Assembly (NCBI GenBank): GCA_010025475.1
Contig: RGTE01000051.1
Span: 1 to 8,110 of the forward strand
Direction: 5' to 3'
DNA length: 8,110 nucleotides
Origin: Verrucomicrobiota bacterium
GTDB taxonomy: Bacteria > Verrucomicrobiota > Verrucomicrobiia > Methylacidiphilales > Verrucolacustridaceae
Position 1 is the stretch's first letter. Each line of letters begins with the position of its first letter. The notes under the pieces were generated by a model that did no database searches, was not told the origin of the DNA, and saw nothing but the letters and a program-made list of their open reading frames with translations. Positions 1 to 6,403 of this stretch are shown here, piece after piece. Made by a program: the position numbers and the translations under genes.

Positions 1-44
1 AAAAAAGACCGCATCCTTTTTCCAAAATCGAAGTCTTATCCCGT

Positions 45-485
45 ATGAAGACAACCACACAAAACACAGCATGGAGATCCCAAGACAAAACCAACACCCC
101 CCGCCCCGGCGGGAATGGGGAGCGCCGCGGCTCGGACGTGTCCGAACGCCTCCTGGCGTTTACCTCGACCCTGCTCGGGCTGGCGGGAAGCCTGCCGGAG
201 GACCGGGCGGGCGGGCACTTGGCGGAGCAACTGCTCCGTTCGGGCACGGCCGCCTATTTCCGGCACGGGGAGGCGGAGGGTTCGCCCTCGGCGAAGGAGT
301 TCGCGGACAAGTTCCGTGCGGCCCTCACTGAGCTGCGCATCTCGCGCCGTGCCTTGCAACTGCTCGAGAAGGCCGGGCTGCCCTGTGACGGGCAGGCGGT
401 CCGCACGGCGTTGGAGGAGGTAGATATCCTGATCCGGATCTTCTTTTCCAGTATCCGAACACTGGAGAACAAAGCGGCCGCCTGA
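45..485 (+). CDS. four-helix bundle protein (S23 / 23S rRNA-IVS protein family)
   Basis: The encoded 146-residue protein matches the S23/IVS-type four-helix bundle family. The core begins around residue 32 with SERLLAF, followed by LPEDRAGGHLAEQLLRSGT (about 50-69), which is the family's conserved helix-turn pattern. Next comes SAKEFADKFRAALTELRISR (split over about 82-101) and a last amphipathic helix to the C-terminus. The family is small, usually about 115-130 residues, and forms pentameric bundles; members occur inside 23S rRNA intervening sequences and as free-standing chromosomal genes of unknown role. No rRNA sequence flanks this copy, so it is a free-standing one. The first 31 residues (many T, Q, R, G, P) are outside the family core and no clear ribosome binding site precedes the ATG; a GTG at 138 would give a protein beginning at the core. 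Function unknown; the family call is fairly firm, the start is not. Confidence 0.8.
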   Translation: MKTTTQNTAWRSQDKTNTPRPGGNGERRGSDVSERLLAFTSTLLGLAGSLPEDRAGGHLAEQLLRSGTAAYFRHGEAEGSPSAKEFADKFRAALTELRISRRALQLLEKAGLPCDGQAVRTALEEVDILIRIFFSSIRTLENKAAA

Positions 486-490
486 GGAAA

Positions 491-550
491 CGGCCGCGCC
501 GCGGCGGCCGGTCCGGATCCCCTGAATCAGGGGAAGAGCCGGGCCGGCCG
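491..550 (+). other. overlapping hairpins between the four-helix bundle gene and the E2 gene
   Basis: Six bases after the upstream stop lies a perfect 7-bp inverted repeat, CGGCCGC (491-497) and GCGGCCG (504-510). A second perfect repeat, CCCCTGA/TCAGGGG, sits at 519-533. A longer-range pairing, CGGCCGG (505-511) with CCGGCCG (544-550), would enclose the second hairpin and compete with the first. No run of T follows, so this is not a standard intrinsic terminator. It may still stall polymerase, stabilise the upstream mRNA 3' end or be a site for a DNA-binding protein. The pairings are seen directly; any role is inference. Confidence 0.5.
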
Positions 551-594
551 TCGCTGGCATTGTTCCCACTAAAAAACCCGCCTACGATGATACC

Positions 595-599
595 GGAAG
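595..599 (+). promoter_or_regulatory. ribosome binding site of the E2 gene
   Basis: GGAAG ends six bases before the ATG at 606, a normal Shine-Dalgarno spacing. It supports that ATG over the in-frame ATG at 627. Confidence 0.5.
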
Positions 600-605
600 C
601 GACTT

Positions 606-1838
606 ATGGGCCTTGTTGCCATTTCCATGCCCCAGCTGGGGGAATCGATCGCCGAGGCGACCCTCATCCGCCTTAAGGTGAAGCCCGGTGATAAGGTAAA
701 GGCCGACCAGGAGGTGGCCGAAGTCGAGACCAGCAAGGCGGTGATGAGTGTGACGACCAGTTACGGCGGCGTCTGGAGGGAATGGAAGGCGAAGGAGGGA
801 AAAAGTTATCCGGTGGGATACGTGCTGGGGCATGTGGAGGCGGCAGGGGTGACGGTTGAAGGGCCGCTGAAGAAAGTGCCGGCCTCCGCTGCGGGCAAAA
901 AATCAAGCAAGGCTGAGACGGAGAAAAAAACCAAGACCGTGGCGGCACCAGTCAAAGAGAACGGCACAAATGGAAGCGGCAGTGAGGTGTTGCCGACGAT
1001 CACCGGCTTGCCGGTGCCGGCCAAGGCGGCGGGAGCGAGCTATCTGTCCCCGCGGATGAAGGCGCGGATCAACGAGCTGGGATTGCATGCGGCCGATCTG
1101 GCCGGACTGGCCCCGAGCGGGGCCAAGGGCCGGGTGACGATCGAGGATTTTGAGCGGTTTATCGCCGATTTGGAAAAACAGAAGCTGACGCCAGCGTCCT
1201 CCATGCGGGTGGCGGTGGCGGATGCGATGCGGCGGAGCTGGACCCGGCCGCTGGCCACCGTGGGGCGCGGGGTCCGGATGGATGCGGTCATGGCGCACCG
1301 GAAGAAGCATCCCGGGAAACCCGGGCCGACATTGTATGCGGCACGGGCCCTTGGAATCGCTCTGGGAGAGAACAGCGCCCCGGCGGGCCGGTTGGTGGGA
1401 AATCGGATTGTCCATCCGAGCTCGATCGACATCGGTTTTGCGGTGGAGGCGGAGGATGGGGTGCTGGTGCCGGTGCTGCGGAAGGTGAACCAGACTTCCT
1501 TGGACAAGATGCTGCCGGCGTACGGGCAGCTCATGAGTCAGTCCAAGGAAAGGAAATTGCCGGCGGACGCGGTGGGGGGATCCGTCGCGGTGGTGACGAA
1601 CTACGGGACGTTCGGGTTGGAATGGGCCACGCCGATTCCACTGCCCGAGCAGAGTCTGGTGCTGGGCTTGGGCGCGGCCAAGAAGATGCCAGCATGGGAT
1701 GAGGCGACAAACTCCTTCCGGCCGGTTAACGAGGCACGCTTAACGCTGAGTTTTGACCATCGAGTCATCGACGGTGGAGCGGCGGGCCGACTGCTGGCCC
1801 GCGTGGCGGAGTTATTGGAGGCCCCGGAGAAGCTTTAG
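606..1838 (+). CDS. dihydrolipoamide acyltransferase, E2 component of a 2-oxo acid dehydrogenase complex
   Basis: This 410-residue protein has the full E2 layout. Residues 1-80 are a lipoyl domain (MPQLGES near the start, lipoylated lysine K44 in VETSKAV). A Lys/Ala/Glu-rich flexible linker follows at about 87-140, then a peripheral subunit-binding domain at 146-186 (YLSPRMKARINELGL to GRVTIEDFERFI). The catalytic acyltransferase domain runs from about 197 to 410 and ends with the active-site motif DHRVIDGG (H385, D389). E2 moves the acyl group from lipoamide to CoA in the cytoplasm, within a core assembly bound by E1 and E3. E1 and E3 genes are not in the window, so whether the substrate is pyruvate, 2-oxoglutarate or a branched-chain acid cannot be told. 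The lipoyl motif reads ETSKA rather than the commoner ETDKA, and the catalytic domain (about 214 residues) is slightly short. It converges on the minus-strand operon. Confidence 0.93.
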   Translation: MGLVAISMPQLGESIAEATLIRLKVKPGDKVKADQEVAEVETSKAVMSVTTSYGGVWREWKAKEGKSYPVGYVLGHVEAAGVTVEGPLKKVPASAAGKKSSKAETEKKTKTVAAPVKENGTNGSGSEVLPTITGLPVPAKAAGASYLSPRMKARINELGLHAADLAGLAPSGAKGRVTIEDFERFIADLEKQKLTPASSMRVAVADAMRRSWTRPLATVGRGVRMDAVMAHRKKHPGKPGPTLYAARALGIALGENSAPAGRLVGNRIVHPSSIDIGFAVEAEDGVLVPVLRKVNQTSLDKMLPAYGQLMSQSKERKLPADAVGGSVAVVTNYGTFGLEWATPIPLPEQSLVLGLGAAKKMPAWDEATNSFRPVNEARLTLSFDHRVIDGGAAGRLLARVAELLEAPEKL

Positions 1839-1893
1839 GGTCAAAGTTGGGTTGCCCGCATGGACGGTTGGGGCACCCGTCCCTACCGGAATC
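1839..1893. repeat. palindromic spacer between convergent genes (REP-like, possible terminator)
   Basis: The 55 bases between the two converging stop codons contain an inverted repeat, GGACGG (1862-1867) with CCGTCC (1877-1882), closing a 9-base loop. It is flanked by GGGTTGCCC and CTACCGG. On the minus strand the core reads GGTAGGGACGGGTGCCCC, which resembles short dispersed palindromes I associate with some GC-rich PVC-group genomes. There is no T-run directly after the stem on either strand; a T5 lies 15 bases further on the plus strand (1898-1902), inside the desaturase 3' end. The inverted repeat is visible; membership of a repeat family and a terminator role are inference. Confidence 0.4.
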
Positions 1894-3345
1894 TCAATTT
1901 TTAGACGCCAGGCGGACGGCGATTTCAGCGGAGAGAAGGACGAGAGGCAGGCCGCCCCCTGGGTGGGTGGTGCCACCAACGAAGTAGAGGTTTTTGAGCA
2001 GGGGGGAGCGGATGGGGGGGCGAAGGAACGATGAAACCATGCCGTGGGAGGCCCAGCCGTAGAGGGAGCCGCCGACCACGGCGTCGCGGGTTTCGAAATC
2101 GCCCGGGGAGAACCACTCCTTGTGAACGACCCTCTTGGAAAGGCCGGGTAGGAACTTTTCGTCCAAGATCCGAATAATCCGATCGGTGTAGGCCGGGGAT
2201 TCCTCAGCCCAGTCGATGCCTTCGGTCTCCGCCGGGGCGTTGACCAGGAGGAAGTAGTTGTCGTGGTCGGCCGGGGCGTCGCCGGGTTGGCTGCGGGAAC
2301 TGAGGCAAAGATAGATGGTCGGGTTCTCCGCCGGAATTTTTTCCCGGAACAATTGCCGGAACTCGAGCGGGTAGTTATCGGAAAAGAAAATGTTGTGGTG
2401 ACCCAACGAGGAGTCTTTGCCTTTCACCCCAAGTAGAACGACAAAGCCGGAGATAGCCCGCTGGGGCTTGGCGATTTTCTCCGCCATGGCTCTGGCTCCA
2501 GGGTGCAGAATGGTCTGTTGATAGGCCCGCAGCACATCCCCGTTGTGGAAAATGAGGTCGGCCGGGAAGTGGTAGCCATTCTCCAGCGTGACCCTATGGG
2601 GCTCGATCGTGGCCACCTCGGCCTTCGTGCGGATGGCCACTCCGTGTTTTTGGGCGAGGGTGAGCAGGGCTTCGGCCAGGCGGCGGATGCCGCCGCGGAT
2701 GAACCAGCCCCCGTACCGGGCCTGAACGTAGGGAATGACGGCAAAGGTGGCGGGAGTGAGTTCAGGGTCGCTGCCGTTATAGGTGGCGAAGCGTTGGAGG
2801 AACTGCTGGAGATGCGGGTCCTTGTAAAACCGGCGGGAGGCCGACGCCAGGGATTGGAAAGGGCTCATCGCCGGGAGGTGGCGAAGTAACGGAAGCAGCC
2901 GCGGGTTCAGGATTTTTCCTAAAATCTCGGAAGGAGCGCTTTCGAGAAAGGCGGGCGCGGAAAGATTGTAGAGACCCTCGGCGTGGCGAAGCAGGCGGGC
3001 GGAATCAGGTCGGGACCAAAAGAACTCATTCTCATCGAACTGGTACCCATCGGCCCAGCGGTAGCGGCAGGTGGGGGAGAGCGGTTCCAGGGTCAGGTAC
3101 TCCTCCCTTTTTTCGCCAAGGTCGGAAAAGAGCCGGTCGAGAATCTGGGGCATGGTGAAAAGGGAGGGGCCCAGGTCCCAGCGGAAGCCGGCGGCCCGCC
3201 GTTCCGCCACTTTGCCTCCGACCGTTCCGTTTTTTTCCAGAAGAACAACCTGCGCCCCCGCTCTGCGCAGGCGGAGGGCGGTGGCCAGACCGCCGATCCC
3301 CCCGCCGACCACGATGGCACGTTTACCGGCCATGCGGCTCTTCAT
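1894..3345 (-). CDS. CrtI-family carotenoid (phytoene-type) desaturase
   Basis: This is a 483-residue FAD-dependent flavoprotein. It opens with the dinucleotide-binding fold AIVVGGGIGGLATALRLRRAG (split over residues 10-30; Gly cluster 14-19) with the ribose-binding acid E37, then VGGKVAERR and the WDLGPSLFTMP segment typical of CrtI/CrtN/CrtD proteins. It ends with YFVGGTTHPGGGLPLVLLSA (split over 454-473), the bacterial carotenoid-desaturase signature. Such enzymes introduce double bonds into, or otherwise oxidise, C30/C40 carotenes at the membrane surface; the exact substrate (phytoene, diapophytoene or a hydroxylated carotene) is not decidable here. The chosen ATG overlaps the stop of the upstream NUDIX gene as ATGA; an in-frame ATG four codons later also precedes the FAD motif. 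No phytoene synthase gene is in the window. It is the last gene of the minus-strand operon. Confidence 0.88.
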   Translation of the reverse strand: MKSRMAGKRAIVVGGGIGGLATALRLRRAGAQVVLLEKNGTVGGKVAERRAAGFRWDLGPSLFTMPQILDRLFSDLGEKREEYLTLEPLSPTCRYRWADGYQFDENEFFWSRPDSARLLRHAEGLYNLSAPAFLESAPSEILGKILNPRLLPLLRHLPAMSPFQSLASASRRFYKDPHLQQFLQRFATYNGSDPELTPATFAVIPYVQARYGGWFIRGGIRRLAEALLTLAQKHGVAIRTKAEVATIEPHRVTLENGYHFPADLIFHNGDVLRAYQQTILHPGARAMAEKIAKPQRAISGFVVLLGVKGKDSSLGHHNIFFSDNYPLEFRQLFREKIPAENPTIYLCLSSRSQPGDAPADHDNYFLLVNAPAETEGIDWAEESPAYTDRIIRILDEKFLPGLSKRVVHKEWFSPGDFETRDAVVGGSLYGWASHGMVSSFLRPPIRSPLLKNLYFVGGTTHPGGGLPLVLLSAEIAVRLASKN

Positions 3346-3851
3346 TTCGGCCGCCGTTTCCAAAGGTGGATGAGGCAGGAGGAAAAATCTTTTGGCTGTT
3401 TGTGGATCAGAAGATCGAGCTTTTCCGGTTCGAACCATTCCAAGGCGGCGACTTCCGTGGAATCTGGCCGGAACGGGCCGGGATGGTTCGCCCGGAAGAG
3501 CCAGACGAACTCCTGGTCGGTCTCCCCGCAGGCGGGAAAGTAGCCGATTCGTTGGAATCCGGCGCAGGATTCCGCGGTCACGCCGATCTCCTCGGGAATT
3601 TCCCTCCGCATCGCGGCATCATACTCCTCGCCGGCGTTGACGTGACCACTGACGCTGGAGGTCCACTTCCCGGGTTCGCGATCCTTGGTGAGGGAGCGGC
3701 GCTGCAGGAGGATTTGACCCGCCGGGTTGTACAGCCAAAGGTGAACGGCACGATGCAGGAGGCCGCGGGCGTGGATCTCCGAGCGTGGGGCGGAGCCGGT
3801 CACACGGTCGGACGTGTCGACGACGTCAAATTTCTCGTCCGTGCTGCTCAT
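3342..3851 (-). CDS. NUDIX hydrolase, IPP-isomerase/YfcD-like branch
   Basis: This 169-residue protein has a perfect NUDIX box at residues 69-91 (G69, E75, R83-E84, E87-E88, G90; GX5EX7REUXEEXGU), which binds the divalent metal. The region before it, FDVVDTSDRVTGSAPRSEIH then GLLHRAVHLWLYN and ILLQRRS (about 8-53), is the pattern of the IPP isomerase/YfcD-like group. Canonical type I IPP isomerase needs a cysteine where this protein has TSSVSGHV (64-71), so isomerase activity is doubtful; hydrolysis of a nucleotide or isoprenyl diphosphate is more likely. ATG at 3851 has a GGTGG seven bases upstream and overlaps the rsmA 3' end by 26 bp. An upstream in-frame start at 3959 would add 36 unrelated residues and a long overlap, so I reject it. 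Its TGA overlaps the desaturase ATG, suggesting coupled synthesis. Confidence 0.87.
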   Translation of the reverse strand: MSSTDEKFDVVDTSDRVTGSAPRSEIHARGLLHRAVHLWLYNPAGQILLQRRSLTKDREPGKWTSSVSGHVNAGEEYDAAMRREIPEEIGVTAESCAGFQRIGYFPACGETDQEFVWLFRANHPGPFRPDSTEVAALEWFEPEKLDLLIHKQPKDFSSCLIHLWKRRPK

Positions 3852-4590
3852 AGAGTTGCCACCATTCCGAAGGATCGAGCTCCTCGGCACGGCGGGCGAG
3901 ATCAACGGGCAGAACCCGTTTGAGCTGCTTGCGGCGCTGGGAGAATCCCTTCCGGACAAACGCGTAAAACTTCTCCAAACCTCCGGGGAAGGATGACCGC
4001 CGGGTGAGCCGAAGAACCGAGGAGTCCACCCGGGGGCGCGGGTAGAAAACCTCCGGCGGCAGCGCGCGCACTTTTTCGATTTGAAAGACGGTCTGGAGCA
4101 GGACGGTCACGGCACCGTAATCCGGGGTGCGGGGCTGCGCGCCAAATCGGTCGGCCACTTCCTTTTGCAGGGTGACCACCACCGTCTTGGGCGGTGGTTG
4201 CCGCAGGGCGAGCTGAACGAGGAGCGGGGTTGAGATGGAGTAGGGGAGATTGCCGCAGAGAACGGATCGTGCGGGATGACCAGACAGGGTTTTCAGGGCG
4301 TCGCCTTCCGTGAGTTTGAAGCGGGGCTCCTCCTTAAACTCCTCGCGAAGGAAGGAGATCAGGCCCTGGTCCACCTCGAACGCCTCGACCGCGTGACCAG
4401 CGGCGAGCAGACCACGGGTGAGTGCGCCAAGGCCGGGTCCGATTTCCTGAACCGGTTCCGGGCCAGCCGGGCCGATGGCCTCGGCGATCTGGGCGGCCAG
4501 GCTGGGCTCAGCGAGGAAGTTTTGTCCCAGCTGGCGGAGCGGGCGGAGTCCGCGGGCGGCCAGGATTTCCTTGATCCGGGTGGTGTTCAG
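3826..4590 (-). CDS. rsmA: 16S rRNA dimethyladenosine transferase RsmA (KsgA), CTG start
   Basis: RsmA dimethylates the two adjacent adenosines in helix 45 near the 3' end of 16S rRNA, using SAM, late in 30S assembly. The sequence shows RIKEILAARGLRPLRQ then LGQNFL (5-26), the SAM-binding EIGPGLGALT (49-58), acidic E72, GDAL (96-99), the catalytic GNLPYSISTPLL (113-124) and the C-terminal helical part with FYPRPRVDSSV and GFSQRRKQLKR. With the CTG at 4590 as start it has 254 residues, close to the usual 255-275. No ATG, GTG or TTG lies in frame between an in-frame TGA at 4645-4647 and a GTG at 4374, and that GTG would remove the SAM motif. The CTG overlaps the stop of the upstream gene as CTGA, so reinitiation is plausible; no Shine-Dalgarno is visible. 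A base-call error or a -1 shift from the upstream gene are alternatives. Confidence 0.93.
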   Translation of the reverse strand: MNTTRIKEILAARGLRPLRQLGQNFLAEPSLAAQIAEAIGPAGPEPVQEIGPGLGALTRGLLAAGHAVEAFEVDQGLISFLREEFKEEPRFKLTEGDALKTLSGHPARSVLCGNLPYSISTPLLVQLALRQPPPKTVVVTLQKEVADRFGAQPRTPDYGAVTVLLQTVFQIEKVRALPPEVFYPRPRVDSSVLRLTRRSSFPGGLEKFYAFVRKGFSQRRKQLKRVLPVDLARRAEELDPSEWWQLYEQHGREI

Positions 4591-5765
4591 AGCTGGCGTT
4601 CGAGCACGGCGTGGAGTTGGCCGGCATTCATGATACCACGGACCTCATCCGCCCCCTTGCCGTAGGCGGCCGCCCAACCAAAGCCGGCGGAAGCCGCGCC
4701 TGGGCGACCCGTGCGGACTCCAACCGGATCCGAACCGCTCCGACCCGGCCCGTTGTGCCAGGAGAGGGTCGGCAGACGGGGTTTCCCCGGGTCTTTTTTG
4801 GCGGTGGGAGCCTCCAGGAATTGGAACCCTCCCACGGAGTAGGGGCAGTAGACAAGGATCAGGGCTTTCTTGCCGGCATATTTGCGGGCGGTGTCCACGG
4901 CCAGGTCGAGTTCGTGCAACTGGCGAACCGCCAACTCCGCCTGGTTCTGGCTGGCCGCCGTCGCCACGAGGGGATGTTCCACGACCAGAAAATATCCCAG
5001 AAGGTTGTAGGCGAGGGTCTCGATGGCCCGGCGGACCAGATCGGCAAGACGGATGGTTCCCGGGCCGCCTTCCTGCGCCCCGCTCAGGGGGAGATCGCCC
5101 GGGGCAAAAAGACCGATGATTTTTCGCGTGTTCCAGGCAGGGAAACTTTCCAGGCCGGACCGGTCAAACACCATGGTGTAGTCGAGCTTTTCAGCTTCCT
5201 TCAGAAGGTCGCGACGGCCGTTTTTTTTCTCGGACGAGATGACCTGCATGCCTCCGCCAAAAATGAGATCGATCCGGGTGGAGTCCAATAGCTGGTTCGC
5301 CACCGTCCCTGAGACGGAGGCATCGGGTTGGTGGGCGAAGAAGGCGGCGACGCCGGGGGAAGTGACCGCGCCCGAGGAAATGATGCCCACGGCCCGACCC
5401 CGCCGTTGGGCTTCGTACAGCAGGGTGTCGGCCGGTTTGCCGTCGTAGCGTAGGCTGAGCTGGTTGGCGGGGCCGATCTCGCCGGTGGCGAGAAAGGAGG
5501 AAAGGGCAGCCGCATCCCCCGTGAGTTGGTTGGAGGACTGGGTTTCCACGAAAGCCATCGAATCGGCTTGGTCGAGGCCGGGCAGGCTTTGGCTGGGATG
5601 GCGGCTTTGGGCGAGGGCCAGAAGCTCAGGGCTGGCTCCCGGCACGACAAACACGATGACCGCATGCGTCCGGGCCCGCACAAAATAGGTGACGTAGCTG
5701 TAGGAAAAACCGATGAAGGCGACCAAAATGGCCAACGCGATCAGCTGGGGGCGGCGCCGTTTCAC
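4587..5765 (-). CDS. membrane-anchored alkaline-phosphatase-fold protein, probably catalytically dead
   Basis: The protein has 392 residues: a KRRR start, one hydrophobic segment (about 8-29) acting as signal anchor, and a long alkaline-phosphatase-like domain that should face the periplasm. The family framework is clear: TGDAAALSSFLATG (82-95), DGKPADTLLYEAQRRGRAVGII (split over 108-129), AAFFAH (140-145), IDLIFGGGM (165-173), GRRDLLKEAEKLDYT (183-197), KIIGLFA (215-221), GYFLVVE (257-263) and a C-terminal GIMNAGQLHAVL. The expected active-site residues are replaced: nucleophile Ser in DSA is A85, the first metal motif GDGM is VPGAS (41-45), the D..GH.ND motif is ATAASQNQ (268-275), DHETGG is PYSVGG (308-313) and GGHT near the end is GRSG. 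A GTG start is inferred, 41 bp after the HD gene; its stop overlaps the rsmA CTG. A role in binding or scaffolding is inference. Confidence 0.8.
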   Translation of the reverse strand: MKRRRPQLIALAILVAFIGFSYSYVTYFVRARTHAVIVFVVPGASPELLALAQSRHPSQSLPGLDQADSMAFVETQSSNQLTGDAAALSSFLATGEIGPANQLSLRYDGKPADTLLYEAQRRGRAVGIISSGAVTSPGVAAFFAHQPDASVSGTVANQLLDSTRIDLIFGGGMQVISSEKKNGRRDLLKEAEKLDYTMVFDRSGLESFPAWNTRKIIGLFAPGDLPLSGAQEGGPGTIRLADLVRRAIETLAYNLLGYFLVVEHPLVATAASQNQAELAVRQLHELDLAVDTARKYAGKKALILVYCPYSVGGFQFLEAPTAKKDPGKPRLPTLSWHNGPGRSGSDPVGVRTGRPGAASAGFGWAAAYGKGADEVRGIMNAGQLHAVLERQL

Positions 5766-5806
5766 AAGAGTCCATACAAGCAGAAACGGCCCCGCGTGCC
5801 ATGGGG

Positions 5807-6403
5807 CTAAGGAGGGGTGATTTTGAGAAGGGGCTGCCGCCCCGAGACCGCTTGAAAGAGCTCCCCTTTGCGCTCCAGACCGAAAAGCGCCTCCTCATGG
5901 CCGGTGCCCTTGGCGTGGATCAGGCAGACGCCGGGTCGTAGCTCGACTTTCTGCATCCAAAGGGACTGTTGGTGGGAGCGATCCATGGCATCGGCAATCC
6001 GGAGGATGCCGGCGAGCCAGCGAAGGGCTTCCCGCCGGTAGGATTCGAGGTTCACGTAACGTTTGTGCCGGGAGGAGGGCGGGCTCTTCCGATGGTAGCG
6101 GGCCACCAGGGCCACAAATTCGCGCTCCTTTTGGGAAAGGGTTTGCCAGGGGTGTTCCCGAATCCGGCGGGCGGATTCCTTGTGGTGCGGGCGCTCCTCG
6201 GTAGCCGTCGACCAGCCGGTGTCGTGCAGCAGCGCCCCCACCGCCAGAAAATCCAGATCCCTCTTTCCCAGCTGGTGCTCCGGCTGCAGCTCCGCAAACA
6301 AGCGCACGGCCCAATCGGTCACATGAAGAACGTGTTGCGGTTCCTTCTCCCAGTCCTTCATCAGGGCCAGGGCTTCCCGGACAAGCGGTGTCTGGGGAAT
6401 CAT
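5807..6403 (-). CDS. HD-domain phosphohydrolase, PPX/GppA C-terminal-like
   Basis: This 198-residue cytoplasmic protein has an HD metal-binding domain. Visible ligands are H27 (VLHVTDWA), H60-D61 (GALLHDTGW), H73/H74 (PHHKESA), H104 (ARYHRKSPP) and D138 (ILRIADAMDRS). The YHRK and LRIADAMDRS blocks are those of the HD domain that forms the C-terminal half of long PPX/GppA exopolyphosphatase/guanosine pentaphosphatase proteins. The ATG overlaps the stop of the PPX-like gene as ATGA, so the two products are probably made together and may form a complex equal to the two-domain enzyme. HD proteins hydrolyse phosphate esters, including nucleotides and (p)ppGpp; the substrate here is unknown. No visible frameshift joins the two genes, and both proteins are intact in their own frames. 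Confidence 0.83.
   Translation of the reverse strand: MIPQTPLVREALALMKDWEKEPQHVLHVTDWAVRLFAELQPEHQLGKRDLDFLAVGALLHDTGWSTATEERPHHKESARRIREHPWQTLSQKEREFVALVARYHRKSPPSSRHKRYVNLESYRREALRWLAGILRIADAMDRSHQQSLWMQKVELRPGVCLIHAKGTGHEEALFGLERKGELFQAVSGRQPLLKITPP

Noticed and set aside
45..485. The four-helix bundle protein as an Avd subunit of a diversity-generating retroelement
   Set aside because: No reverse transcriptase, template repeat or variable repeat is visible in the window.
491..550. A rho-independent terminator after the four-helix bundle gene
   Set aside because: Stable stems are present but no T-run follows any of them on the plus strand.
36..569. 177-codon minus-strand frame opposite the four-helix bundle gene
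   Set aside because: The plus strand matches a known family over its length; this frame is an R/G/Q-rich shadow with no motif.
2983..3543. 186-codon plus-strand frame opposite the desaturase and NUDIX genes
   Set aside because: It runs across the ends of two well-supported minus-strand genes, has low-complexity G/A/R composition and no recognisable domain.
3342..3851. Naming the NUDIX gene idi (IPP isomerase)
   Set aside because: The catalytic cysteine position of type I isomerases is not a cysteine here, so only a family-level call is supported.
3826..4374. A 182-residue reading frame beginning at GTG 4374 as the whole RsmA
   Set aside because: It would lose the GQNFL and EIGPGLGALT motifs, which are encoded in the same frame directly upstream; the gene must begin further up.
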